DNA of 55,853 bases from Gnetum montanum (taxonomy: Eukaryota > Streptophyta > Gnetopsida > Gnetales > Gnetaceae): positions 446,592 through 502,444 of the forward strand of contig MNCI01003413.1 in NCBI GenBank assembly GCA_015680685.1, in the 5' to 3' direction. This document shows, piece by piece, positions 34,541 through 46,075 of the stretch. The stretch's first letter is position 1. Every line of letters starts with the position of its first letter. The notes beneath the pieces were generated by a model. It made no database searches and was not told where the DNA came from. It worked only from the letters and a program-made list of their open reading frames with translations. The translations under genes and the position numbers were made by a program.

Positions 34541-36424
34541 GAATAAAAACTCATCCTTGAGTTCCTTACAAAATATTGGGAAGGTATGGGATTATTGACT
34601 CGAATGGAACTAATGGTGAATGGGATGACATGTGAACGGATCATCATTACAAAACATAACAAAACTGGTGTTCATGACAATAAGAGTGAACACTTTATAC
34701 ATTTGACATCAAGCCTTATTTGGCATCTGAGAAAGAAGAGAGAAGAGAAAGAAGTTTTACTACTTCCAACGCCAAGATTGCGCCTTTTGTTGTCCATCCA
34801 TAAGTGCGCCATCAATCTTGTTCCTTGCATAACTACTTTAGCATCGATCCATTCCAAGTGTTCTCTCCATATCCAATCCGTTGTTGTATGATTGCCATCT
34901 GCACATACAACATAGTCTTATATTAGCAAGGGTAAATGAATCACAATGTAGTTGATACCTTGCTTCGATGAAAGGTCCATTGGCTGACTTGTGGTATGGC
35001 TGATTGCAGATTCTGGAGATATAATATGGGTGACTATCGAAGGTGTAGGGGTTAGGAGAAAATAAAAAAAATTGGGTCAAGACCCCCATTACTAAGATTG
35101 AACCACCAGTAGCGATAGAATGGAGAAAGAAAAGGAATAAGAAAGATGAAGAAAAAAATAGAACTGTAACGTCGATGAAATGGATGTGAAGATGGAAATG
35201 AACAAAATAAGGTTGATTGCAAAAATGTTAAGCAAAAGAATTTAACTGATGCACCAAATAGGAATGCCAATGGGTCCTCCCCAAAGTAGGCTCATGCCCT
35301 TAATGCCCTGACAAACCGACATTCAAAGAGTCCATAGGCTCTAGGAATGTCATTTGGAACAAGAGTTAAAGTCTTAACCACAAGAATTTACCAAAAAGAA
35401 AACAATGTGTCAACCAAAATATACACTAATGATACAACTGAAAATGATATGAACAATGGAGGGAGAATGATGGAAAGAAGAGAATGGAATGGAGTCTTAA
35501 GAACAAGGTGGTGTACATCCCCTTGTGTATTTAATGATTAATGTGACTTAGTAGATACCATTCCAAGTCTGGCCTTAAACAAACCACATCCAGTGACTTT
35601 GCATTAATACATTCGGCCAATCCATCCACTTGAAGTAACAAGAATGCATCCTTCAAAGAGCAACCACCATTCCGACAAAATGAAATATGAGAAGGTAGGA
35701 AGCAAGAAGGGCCTTAGTGAGAGGAAACATGTTTATTTTAGTTCCATAACTAGTGCTTGTAGCCCAAATGTTTATTTTGTCTAAGGGGTGTGCTTTGAAT
35801 TCCCACTTTTTTCTTTTTCTTTTTTTGCGTGAGAACCACACCATGCAAAGACTTATTATTTTTATTTTTATTTTCTCAACTTCCCAATATTTGGGTAACA
35901 TCGAAATGGTAAGAAGACTCAAGAAGAAAACATCCAAGCACCTAAGAGAATGGCCAACACAAATGCATCAAGTTCCCTTGAAGCCACACCCTTTGCAATC
36001 CTTGAGTCCTTCCTTAGTTTGAGAAATGCCTAGTCACTGATTCGTTAATAGTTCTTATTATTTGAAGAAATGGACTGTACAGTTCCAAGCCAGGAGAGAC
36101 CATAGAGATTTGTGGATGCATGGATGATGTGGACTCATTTCCTGTTATATCAAAAGAACCGTACCTTAGTATCAACATCATAACTTAAAGGTAAAAACCA
36201 AACATTAGCAATCAAGAGAAAATAGTTCATACCATCATTAGGAGCACTTATTAGGTGACAAACTCGACAAAATAGACAAACACACATACACACACACACA
36301 ACTAAAATAAAAGGTATGAACGATGTTGCAAAACAAAAACAAGAAAAGTTAAAGAAATTGTAAAACAAAAATGTGTAAAAAAAAATCTAAAAAGAACTGA
36401 AGGCCTCAATTGATTAGCATAGGT
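34541..36424 (-). other. 3' spacer of E
   Basis: 1.9 kb with no supported gene. It carries the degraded inverted-repeat block (about 35262-35318), a single copy of the segment duplicated in D (35769-35854) and a CA microsatellite (36281-36301). It aligns in many places with 25256-27112. No coiled-coil ORF is present, unlike A, B and J. Confidence 0.6.
35262..35318 (-). repeat. conserved block, arms degraded (E copy)
   Basis: The core (CTACTTTGGGGAGGACCC on the minus strand) is kept. The arms are ATTGGCAT and TGTCAGGG and no longer pair well. Confidence 0.5.
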
Positions 36425-37849
36425 GGCCATCTCCCCCATGATTGAATTAAAAGGGAGAGATCCAAAATAAGGAGCATGGTTGTCCGTTATTAGAGGTGTA
36501 ATTTGCACTGGCTATTCTTAGTTCATGGAAGGGTTTGGTTTGTTGCACATTGACCAGTAATCTCCTATCAGGGCTTTCAGGCTTGTATATTGTCATGGCT
36601 CCCGAGGGAAAGGTTATATGAATAATGTAGGGTCCTTTCCACAATCTTTAAAATTTCATGCATTGTGGTACATGCATGGGCTTCCGGTAAAGGACCTTGT
36701 CTCCTGGTTGATACTTAACCATTCAAATTCTTAAGTCATGACGTTGCTTGTTATGTGTCTTATGCAACTCATTTGATGATAGAGCAACCAATCTATTCTC
36801 GTCTAGCACATTTAGAGTTGTCAATCTTTGTTTTTGTACTAGGTTGAGGTCAAGGTGGAGGTTACATGCCATGGATAGTGTACGGAGCTCAGTTTCTATT
36901 GGGAGCTTTGGAAGTTTTCCATATACTAACTCATAGGGAGAGTAGCCTGTAAGGAGTTTCCAAGTGGAGCGGAGAGTGTTGTTTAGTTTTGTGCTCCAAT
37001 CTTGCCTAAATTTGCTAATTTCTCTTGTTAATATTCTCGTAATCTCCCAATTAGTGACCTTGGCTTGGCCATTAGCTTGGGGGTGATAAAGTGTGGTCAA
37101 TTTATGTTCAACCCCTAAGCATTGCATCAACTTGCGAAAGGTTGCACCCGTAAAGTGTGTTCCATTCAGAGATGAGTGCACGTGGCACACCAAACCTATT
37201 TACGATTTATTTTTGTACAAATCGTGTAGCCATAGATGATGTGCAGTCTGTTACAGCAGCTGCTTCATCCCATTTTGTTAAATAGTCAACAACAACAATG
37301 ATATAAGCTTTTCCATTGGACATTGGTGTAATGGGCCCCATAAAATCTATTCCCCAAATTTCGAAGGATTCCAAAGGTTGAATCCATTGTTTTGGACCCT
37401 CAATTCTAGTAGTCAATACACCATCATGTTGACAATGCTCACAGGATTGGAAAAATTGATGGGCATCCCAAAATAGTGTTCGCCAGTAATATCCTACAAG
37501 TAGGATCTTAATGGCCGTTCATCTCCCTACATAGTGGCCCCCATAGGGGCCCTCATAAGCATCTTAGAGAACTCTTAATTAATCCTCATTGGGCATACAC
37601 CATCAAACTAAGCCATTAGGATACACTTTATAGAGTTGTCCATTGATTTCCATGAAGTGCTTGGTTTTGTGAAGAAATTGTTGCTTCTTCCTAAAGTCCA
37701 ACCCCTGTGGTGTTTTTTGGGAAAGAAGATAGGTGAGAATGCTACTATACCAATTCGTGCTCATGGGTTGGTTATTCACTACATCAGCAAAGAGGGTTTC
37801 GTCAGGAAAATGATCAAATATGGCATATTCATCTTCTTTGTTTTCCCAA
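36425..37849 (-). pseudogene. integrase of E
   Basis: Ty3/gypsy integrase. The zinc domain has the first His as Tyr (DAYEG) but keeps GGH and CEHCQ (about 37565-37425). The core has WGIDFMGPI (first Asp, about 37355). Around the second Asp a 2-base loss makes SDNG read LNG (about 37165). At the catalytic Glu position is Lys (codon 37059-37061), as in D. The C-terminal part runs to about 36430. The C-terminal KPFHELR and LDGQPC-like motifs match D. No chromodomain was seen. Confidence 0.85.
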
Positions 37850-38260
37850 CACAACCAAGATAAGTGATCTGCAACTACGTTCTCGGTGCCTTTTCGATCT
37901 ACTATCGTTAGATCAAACTCCTGAAGGATTACCAACCAATGTATGATACGAGGGCTAATTGTTGGCTTGTTCATGAGGAACCTAATTGCACTATGATCTG
38001 TATGAATGCACACTTTGTAGCCTAACACATAGTGCCTAAATTTGTCTAGTGCAAATACTATAGCCATTAATTCCTTTTCTGTAGTTGTGTAGTTGCATTG
38101 TGCACTGACAATACCCTTACTCGCACAATGGATGTAATAAGGGCATTTTTTTTCATCTAACTATGTCAGTATGCCTCCTAAGGCATAATTAGATGCATCG
38201 ATCATTATATGGAATGGTCTAGACTAGTCAGGGGCTTGTAGAATAGGAGTTTCCATGAGC
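37850..38260 (-). pseudogene. RNase H of E
   Basis: All recognisable catalytic positions are kept: Asp in MIDASNYALG (about 38205), Glu in TTTEKEL (about 38075) and Asp in HTDHSA (about 38005). It ends ENVVADHLSWL. Few stops; part of the same polyprotein as RT. Confidence 0.8.
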
Positions 38261-39501
38261 CTTTATTTTAGAGTTTGGAATGCACATTCACATTCCCTGG
38301 TCCATTCGAATGGTGCATCCTTTTTCGTTAACTCTACCAATGGTTTGGAAATCTTGGAGAAGTTCTTAATGAATCTCCTATAGTAGCCAATATGTCCAAG
38401 GAATGACTGAATATCTTTGACGGTTTCTGGTTGTCAGGTGATTCCTTGGATGACCTTTGCTTTTTTCGAGTCTACCTCTATTCTTGACTATGAAATCTTA
38501 TGCCCCAGTACTACACCCTCTTGAACCATCAAATGGCTTTTCTGTCATTTGAGCTTTAGGTTGGTTTCAATGCATCATTTTAGCACTTGCTCTAATCGGT
38601 CCAAGGCTTGATCAAAGCTTTTCCCATATGTGGAGAAGTCATCCATAAAGACTTCTACTTTGTTCCCTATCTACTATTGGAATATGCTTAGAACTAAATG
38701 TTGAAACGTGGCAGGAGCATTGCACAATCCGAATGGCATTTGTTTATATGTGAACATTCCCAAAGGACTGGTAAATGTTGTTTTGGCTTGGTCTTATGGC
38801 ATGATCCGTATTTGCTTGTACCCACTGTAACCATCTAGAAAACTATAGTAGCGATGCCCTGCTATGGTGTTTAAGACTTGGTCAACAAATGGCAACGGAA
38901 AGTGATCCTTGAATGTTGCCATGTTCAGTAGCCTAAAATCTATACACACCCTCCATTTGCCTCCTTTTTTAGGCACGATGACTAGAGGACTAATCCATTT
39001 GCTATCTGAAATGGGGTATATAAACCCAGCCTTAAGAAGTTGCTCTATCTCTTCTTTTACTATCTATTTCAATTTCAGGTTTAATAGCCTTTGCAGTTGT
39101 TTTCGAGGCTTCATGGAGGGGTCCATGTAAATCTTATGCTGGCATATCCTAGGATCTATTCCAGTTAATTCAAGGTATGACCAGGAAAAGGTTGTTCACC
39201 ATTTATTTATCACCTTTAGCAATCTCTCTTTTTTCTTGAGAACAAGCTTTGCATTGATGATTACCAATTTTTTGTTTTCAAGGATCATGTATTCCAAACC
39301 TGTGGGCAATGGTTTTAAATCTAGGGGCTCTTGTCTAAATTCCTCAGGAATCTCCAACTTCCCCAAGTTAATGTTTTCAAAGTTAAGGGCTGGAAGTTGG
39401 AAACGAACTTGCTCTAGTGTGTCTATGCTTTTAATGTAAGCACTAGCTATCCCCTTAGTTAGTTCCATGCATGTTATCAAGTTACTCTCTTGATCAGCCA
39501 T
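38261..39501 (-). pseudogene. reverse transcriptase of E
   Basis: RT with a linker (39501-39196). Blocks: WISPLVIVPKKGGKWRVCID (about 38995-38935), FKDHFPLPFVDQ (about 38910), YYSFLDGYSGY (38850), MPFGLCNAPATFQ (about 38735) and the intact FMDD metal site at 38639-38650. The thumb has VLGHKIS (about 38495). In-frame stops at Gln-like codons interrupt it. Similar to D but better kept, and of the Athila-like KDHFPLPF type. Confidence 0.88.
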
Positions 39502-39600
39502 CAGCCACTAGGTGTCTTCCTATCATGTGGCTACTGCATACAGGCACTTTTGTATATTAATTTCTTGTGCACACCGATTACATGCAAGTAATGTTAAACT

Positions 39601-40080
39601 TCACATAACCCATGATTTTTGCATGTAATGGCACCCTGTGTCACTGTATGCGATGCATGGAACTTTCTTCTTCTTGATCTTTCTGAAAGTATTTTTCTTG
39701 GATATTTCCAGGGAAAGATCACAAATGCCTAGGTGTGCATCTATCATACTTAGCCATGCTCTTCCCATTATTATTGGGAAGTTCCCCTTGCTATTAGTTA
39801 CTTGTATCACTAGAAAATCCACTAGATATGACCACCCACAAATAGTGGTAACGATGTCCTCCACTAGTCCCAAGGGGAAAGTGATGGACTGGTTGGCTAG
39901 CTCAAGTTGAATGTTACTCTTCCTTAATGGAGGTAGGTTCTAGGCTTTGTACATCTCTTGTGATATTAGGTTGACTCTGGAACCTAAGTCTAGAAGAGCT
40001 TTACAGGGTTCATTCCCAGCTACTTAGAGATAAATTACGAGACTTCCAGTGTCAGAGAATTTCTTAGGGAGGTGGCCCAC
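39601..40080 (-). pseudogene. retropepsin-like protease of E
   Basis: Aspartic protease. The active-site turn ALLDLGSRVNLI is intact (about 39995-39960), and FPIIMGRAWL (about 39780) follows. It lies between gag and RT as in all Ty3 elements. A stop separates the two halves near 39942. Confidence 0.8.
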
Positions 40081-42651
40081 CTTAATCTAATCCATGATGG
40101 TATATGTTAACATAACCATGTGCATTGAACTCGATTTCTGGATTGAAGAAGGTCCCGAAACTTTATTTGGTATGGAGATGTTTAGATGTTCAACCTCTTG
40201 TGAGGTTGAGGGCTTAGTTGGATTGTTGGTTCTAAAGAAAGGTCTTTTGGGCATAAGATTATTAGAACCAACTGAGAATTGGGGATTTGAAGCCCTCGTT
40301 CCATTGGGTTGTTGTGCTTGAGTGGGAGATACTCTTTGCATTGTCAGAGTGGTTGGTGGTGGAGCTACCGACGTAAGAGTTACAAATGGATTTGGAGGAT
40401 GGTATACATGTGGAGTGTCTTTTCCAGGAGAGGGAGTCCTAAAATACTCCCATACTTGGTAGTGATGTTGTAGGGTTGCATGACCCATAGAGTCACTTGG
40501 AGAAACCAGCTGCTGCACGTAATAGCCATATGGATTTGGTTGCCAGTAAGGGTATTGTTGCCTAGGCAGTGGCATCCCCCATGACTGTGGGTATTACCAC
40601 TACTGGTGTTGCTCGATAGGTTGTGGCGGAGTACCACTTGGATAATACATTAAGGGTTGGTGGAACTGCCTTGCGTTACCTTGGGGATAAGGTAACCTCT
40701 GGGGTGCTTGCCATTTGTTAAGTCTTGGGTTGAGTGCGTACACCCTAGACTCTTGCAGATGTGAGATTATTGGGCAACATCCGTTAGGATGGTCATATTG
40801 GTAGATCTCACATCCACTGTCATTGTCCATATTAGAGTCCACAACTTCATTGGAAATAGTCATTTTTCCCTTACCCTTGTTACGTGCATGGTCTGAATCT
40901 CTCCTCTTTTTCTTCTCAAAGTCACTACTTCGCTCCTTAGACTCCTCTACGATTTTTAAAAAGGTTTCAAATCTACTATCTAAGGAGTCCCACATTTGAT
41001 ATACCTTAGCTAACACTTCGGTTGTTAACTTTTGAAGCAGCAAGGTTTTTCTATTCGCCAACTCTTCAAGTGGTGACTCATCCTCTTCCTCACAGAATCT
41101 TACTCCCTTCTTTCGGAGGGAAGGATCGCGGTTATACTCTTCCGCACTTTCTCTTTTTCATAGCTCACCTTCTTCCTTAGCTACTTGCTCCAACAATCTA
41201 TGAACTTCATGGGACCTAAGCTCAAATAATCTCCCTTGGGCATATGTTCCAAGGGTTCTCCTAGTTCCATGTCTTAGTCCATCTACGAGGTGGTGGAGTT
41301 GATCCCGTTGTGCGTAACCATGGCCCAGGCAACGATGTAGTAGTGCATAATATCGGCCCATGGCAGCATCCAAGGGTTCATGATTACCCTTCTTCCATCC
41401 TTGGATATTCTTACGCAAGTTGAACACTCTGGAGTACATTTGATATTTATCGTTGAATAGTTCTAGCATTGTACTCCATTTTCTGATAGATTCCGGTTCT
41501 AAGGACCAATACCAAATTTCCACTTCTTTTATGAGTGTCCTAGGAAATAACTTTAACTTCTGCCACTCATTTTCAATATTTTTCAAGGCACAGGCATCTT
41601 GAAATACCTGTAAGTAGTTTTACGGATCAACGTTGTATCCTCCCTCAAATCAGGGGATATTATTCATGTCAAGTCTCTTGATCCGGCTATCTTTTTGATG
41701 CCCTGTAGGTATCCTCACAGCCTCCATAATATCTAACATACTTTGGGTGGTAAGTAGGGGTTCATCATTATCATTTATTTCATGGCGTCTATGATGCCTA
41801 CGCAGTTCCCTACTTTCCCTTCTACCATGCCTTGATTCTCTTGAATGCCCTCATCCTCGCTCTCAACTCTCTCGTCGAGGGTTCTCATTATGCTTACCCT
41901 TATCCTCACAATTGTGTTCCTTGTGACTGTGCCCTAATGTGGAAGGAGAAGGTGAATGGTGCAATGAAGGGGAAGAAGAAGGGGAAACATTGCCATGACG
42001 ATGTTTCTTACCTTCTCTTCGGTGGCTATGGCCTTGATCGTGATGACGATCAGATTTCCCGTCCTTATCATTTTTTTGTGTTCCCTTATTGAACACTTGG
42101 TGTTTGTGGAAATCAGAACTAGGATTTTGTATCGTGAAGCATAGGTTCTGATACACCACCTCCTCGCTATCGTTAGAAGGGGGAACATCATTTTGTGGGG
42201 AACCTATTGAGATAGGTTTACCACCCTTAATTTCTCTTATGATGAGAGAAGCATTATGGGGTCCTTTTTCCTCCAACAATGTGTCATAACTCTCCTGCTA
42301 TGAGTCCCTTAGACGTTGCACCGTTGTGGGATGGTAATCCCTTGTTTCATGATCACATGCAACGTATTCAGCGTATAGCTGTATCATGTCTATCTGTGCA
42401 AGAGCACGAAGGAGCATGTTAGGGACTGCCTGATCTGGAGGTAATACTGTGTTACCTTACAAGTCTCTCCAACGCAGTTGTTCATCTTGATGGAGGATAA
42501 AGGTAAAATTGGGTATATACTCATCATGATGAGTATACACTACCTGATACTCTTGAGGAACTGGTAGATCTGGGTTATGTGTCTTAGACCACTGACTGTC
42601 TCTTGTGTGATCCCTAGGTGGTGAAGTGCTTTTATGAGAAGAAGAAGACAT
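40081..42651 (-). pseudogene. gag: gag of E
   Basis: The start is chosen at 42651 (MSSSSHK), 127 bases after the primer-binding site. Order: N-terminal region with PNFTFILHQDE (about 42500), Ser/His/Arg-rich segment (42279-41863), capsid-like core (about 41740-41158), Lys-rich helical segment, zinc knuckle at 40774-40812 with the second Cys as Tyr (C-x2-Y-x3-H-x4-C), then a long Pro/Gln/Tyr-rich tail (40700-40087). About 850 residues if joined, longer than most Ty3 Gags. Several stops and frameshifts. Confidence 0.85.
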
Positions 42652-42777
42652 TGTTATCTTATCGGTGTGCTATTGAGCATTGTTTAAATTTTCTTCTGAT
42701 TAACCCTAAGGGTTCATTTAAGCTTCCCAACGATGTGGATGATTTCCTATGTTCTACTTAGCACACAAACAACTTAG

Positions 42778-42796
42778 TCCCTGGCAACGGTGCAAA
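42778..42796 (-). other. tRNA-Asp-type primer-binding site of E
   Basis: The minus strand reads TTTGCACCGTTGCCAGGGA, directly after the LTR end. Close to the Athila/Tat site. Confidence 0.85.
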
Positions 42797-43631
42797 TGAT
42801 GAGTGGAAAGGTACCCCTACACTCAACCATACAAATACAAGCATTACACGTGTGATCTGGTTGAACTCTGCAAACTAAGTGCCTACACGCCTTATGGAAC
42901 ACCTAAGGTTAATCAGTTGTTGTCTTCCCGAGCTCACTTGTATTTTTCACAGTTGTATGGTTAAGTGAACTTGAGGTATATTATTTTTATATCTTTTATG
43001 TTTTATCGCCTATGCTAAGAGAGGAAAGGGTGAAGAGACTAATAACTAACTTTAACTAACTAAGCTTTAATTAGCCTAGCATCAGTATCCATTCCCACTT
43101 GTCGTTTCACACCCTGAACCAATGCAATGCTGTTGGGATTACCAAATGTTATTCATTACTGGGATTACCAACCGTAACGCACCTACTCGAAGTAGTCGTA
43201 CTGAATGCACTTAACTAGGAGTTGAGGGTTGAGAGAGATTTAATTAACTAATAAATCATTTAAACATTTCACAATAATTAAATTCCTATTTAGCTTAGTC
43301 CATGCACTGCAAGGTTTATCCAAAAGTTCATCTTTATTTCCGTACAAAAACATGTGCTTAGGTACAATATTTGCTCGAATAAAGATCCGTTCATTTTGGG
43401 ACACCTACTGCGGGCACATGGAAATTATTCTAACTCGTGAATGAAAAATGACAAGAGTTTGGCTAAGGTATAGATCTAGATAGCGAAACAAGGGAGAGCC
43501 ACCTCTTATTTCTAGATTTGATGGCGCACTGCGATATTGCGTACACGATATCACAGGGGAAGACGCAATATCGTGGCAGATACGATATCGCGTATGCGAT
43601 ATCGTGGCCCATGCAATATCACGTCCCATAA
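42797..43631 (-). repeat. 5' LTR of E
   Basis: 835 bases, aligned end to end with 33699-34527. The outer terminus is CATAA instead of CATCA. U3 palindrome array at 43529-43625. Confidence 0.95.
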
Positions 43632-43636
43632 CAAGG
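43632..43636. repeat. target-site duplication of E, right copy
   Basis: CAAGG, identical to 33694-33698. Confidence 0.9.
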
Positions 43637-44868
43637 CTAGTACTTTGATGAGAAAAGGTTAAGTTGAACTGAAAAGAGCTTTAGAATCTTCACTTTTGCA
43701 TGCAAAGCCTATACCTAATTATTGATTATCATTCAAGGAGGCACCAATATAGGTGAAGTTCTTTGGTGCTCTTACTAAAAGACACTCTAATAGAAAAACT
43801 TCATTTCAACTCTCCCTCATCAAAAAATGAGCAAAGGAGAGCCTTTTCTAGTAATATTTTATGTTTTTTTTTTTTAAAAAAAAAGGAAGATGCTTATTGG
43901 TAAATGCTTCTAAAACTATTATGACCTAACTTGAGAGCTCTTTTGGTTATATTCACTTTAAGTACCTATGATCCTTATTGCAAATATGTACTCATATTTA
44001 AGAATATCAAGTACTCTCAATGGTACTCGAAATGGTGTTCCAAATTTCTTTTGATAAAACCTAAAGTATATATATGTAGATGGACATTTTTTTCTTTCTT
44101 TTGGACAAATAAATGTTTGATTTTGGTTGCTCTTTTATACATTTAGGGTGTTATAATGCGTTTCTTTATTTGGTAGCATGTTTTTACCTTCTTATCATAA
44201 AGTTATTAAATCTTATTTACCTTGGAGTATTCAGAAAGTCTATCTTGTGTTAATATGTGATGTTAATAAGCAATTATAAGAAGATATATTTGGTATTGTC
44301 AAATTATTCAATTTTGTGAATGCATGTGCACAATGTGATTACCTTTCTAATTATATGAATATGCAAGGTTGTATATTCTTATGGAAAAATCATCTTTTCT
44401 AAAAAGCCTTAAGTTAAACCTTCTTATATGTTGTAATTTGCATAGTTCATCTAGAGATGCTATTTAATTGATTGCTCAAAAGGCTCATTGCTTTCTAGCT
44501 ATGATATTCATTGAAAATCTTAGACTTGCAATGCATCTTGGGGTGAACAGATAAAGGGTTTTTCTTAATATAAATAATTTTAGTTTATTAGCCCTATGGA
44601 ATGTCTAAATGTTGAATCATTATTGCAAATTCTTGAATAAGATTCCTTTGCTTAAGGTCTATTCATGAAGAGTGATGATAATGGCTCAGCAATGATTCTC
44701 CATAAATACTTGTTCTTCAATGATCTATCTTCTTAGCAATTTTTTGTGATTCCTTCATTTCCTTTTTGTTCATGTCCAAAAAGGGGAAGAAGTATTTTTG
44801 TATGTTGTGCTTAGACTTATGTATGTTTTTCTTAGACTAACCCATTTTCTTAAGTTTTGAATATTACC
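43637..44868 (+). other. non-coding interior of G, right of E
   Basis: AT-rich with a T/A run at about 43866-43886. No RT or integrase motif in any frame. Continues the interior broken at 33693. Confidence 0.5.
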
Positions 44869-44885
44869 AAAAAAGGGGAGATTAT
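44869..44885 (+). other. polypurine tract of G
   Basis: AAAAAAGGGGAGATTAT directly before the LTR start TGACATTTTG. A classic plant copia tract. Confidence 0.85.
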
Positions 44886-46075
44886 TGACATTTTGATATG
44901 TCAAAACCTTAAAGAAAATGGAAGAACAAGAATGCTTGTATTTTGGTTGTTGTGTTTGTAGGGAAAGAACTTGGATTGAGAAATCTACAAGGTTTTAAGA
45001 AAGCATGCAAAAGTTCAAGAGCATGGACAAGGAATGAAGATTTCAAAACTACAAAGGAAATTAAAGAAATATGTCTCCAAGAAATAGTAGACATCTTGGC
45101 CAAATTGAACGAGAATTAATGAAGATGTCTTGCAGAAATAGAACCCATCTACTATCAAGAAAAGACATCTCTAAGAAATAGTAGACCTCTTGGCCAAGTT
45201 AAATATTTCTCTAAAGAATATGTTTCTAAAAAATAGCAGACATCTTTCTAGTGAGAAAGACATCTTCATGAAGATGTCTCCACAAAGACATCTTTCCTAT
45301 GAAGAAGACATCTTTCCAGAATGAAGATCTAATGCAAAAAGATATCTCATTCTTGAAGAAGATGTCTCTAGTGATCATTAAATAGTTTTTGCATGAATTC
45401 CAAGGTGTTTTTTGAAACATATTAGCTATAAGAAGACTTCATTCCTTTGGGAAATTAGCAAGCATTATGCACTATCAAGTGTTATTATCAAGTAATCATT
45501 GTATACATCATTCTCTTGTTATTCTTCTACATTGTATTATCTTTTGTCTATTGTAAGTTGTCAAAGTGATATGTACCTCAAAGTGCAAGGATGAGAAAAT
45601 TTAATTACATTCTTTTCTTGTAATTATTGTTCTCTTTTTTGACCCTGTGGGGTTGATGTGCTTCTTGTGAGAAGGCATCTTGCTTAAGCTTGTTGGGATA
45701 TTGTAGGATTTAGTGTTGGTGTAGCTCCACAACACTCTAGAGTAGAGCTCAAGTTGTAAAGGTTGTGGGATCCTAGAAACCACATTCTAAGCTTGTCAAT
45801 TCCTTGTGGGGTTGAGTGGATTCATTGTGTTGAATCACTTTGAAGTGGAGCTTATAGCTTGTATAGGATGTGGTACACTTCAAACCACATTTTGAGAGAA
45901 ACAAAGTCTAGAGGTGTGCTAGCAAACTACCCTTTGAGTATGGACTACCCAAGTTGGGGAACCATGTTAATTTTGGTGTGTTCTTTATTTTAAAGAATTT
46001 TTAATTTAAAAAACTTGTTCATCCCACCCTCACCTCGCTCCCCCTCCCCAACCCTTCTAAGTTCAACCATCCTTA
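44886..46075 (+). repeat. 3' LTR of G
   Basis: 1190 bases, TGACATTTTG...CCTTA. U3 (45060-45375) carries about ten copies of AGACATCT or its complement. A C-rich insertion (about 46022-46054) is absent from the 5' LTR. The shared part matches 30795-31545. Confidence 0.85.
45060..45375. promoter_or_regulatory. AGACATCT motif array in U3 of G
   Basis: AGACATCT/AGATGTCT occurs about ten times in both orientations at uneven spacing (near 45089, 45122, 45163, 45238, 45257, 45272, 45286, 45306 and 45359). It may be a set of transcription-factor sites; that role is inferred from position only. Confidence 0.5.

Larger units (their letters stand above)
33699..43631 (-). mobile_element. near-complete Ty3/gypsy element E
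   Basis: 9933 bases with two LTRs (33699-34527, 42797-43631), PBS, gag, protease, RT, RNase H, integrase, 3' spacer and polypurine tract, flanked by perfect CAAGG duplications. The LTRs differ mostly by transitions and are much more alike than those of K or G, so E is the youngest clear insertion. Most domains remain open over long stretches. A few stops and a 2-base loss in the integrase prevent full coding. Confidence 0.95.
30795..46075 (+). mobile_element. Ty1/copia-type gag-only element G
   Basis: Truncated 5' LTR (30795-31545), tRNA-Met PBS, gag (31599-33300), non-coding interior, polypurine tract and full 3' LTR (44886-46075). No protease, integrase or RT is seen in either part of the interior (33301-33693, 43637-44868). 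Element E is inserted at 33699-43631 and removes nothing but a 5-base duplication. Without E, G is about 5.3 kb. It is inserted between the RNase H and integrase of F. Confidence 0.75.

Noticed and set aside
36150-36368. Minus-strand frame with a Val-Cys repeat and hydrophobic segments
   Set aside because: The Val-Cys run is the translation of a CA microsatellite in the spacer of E. No homologue in D.
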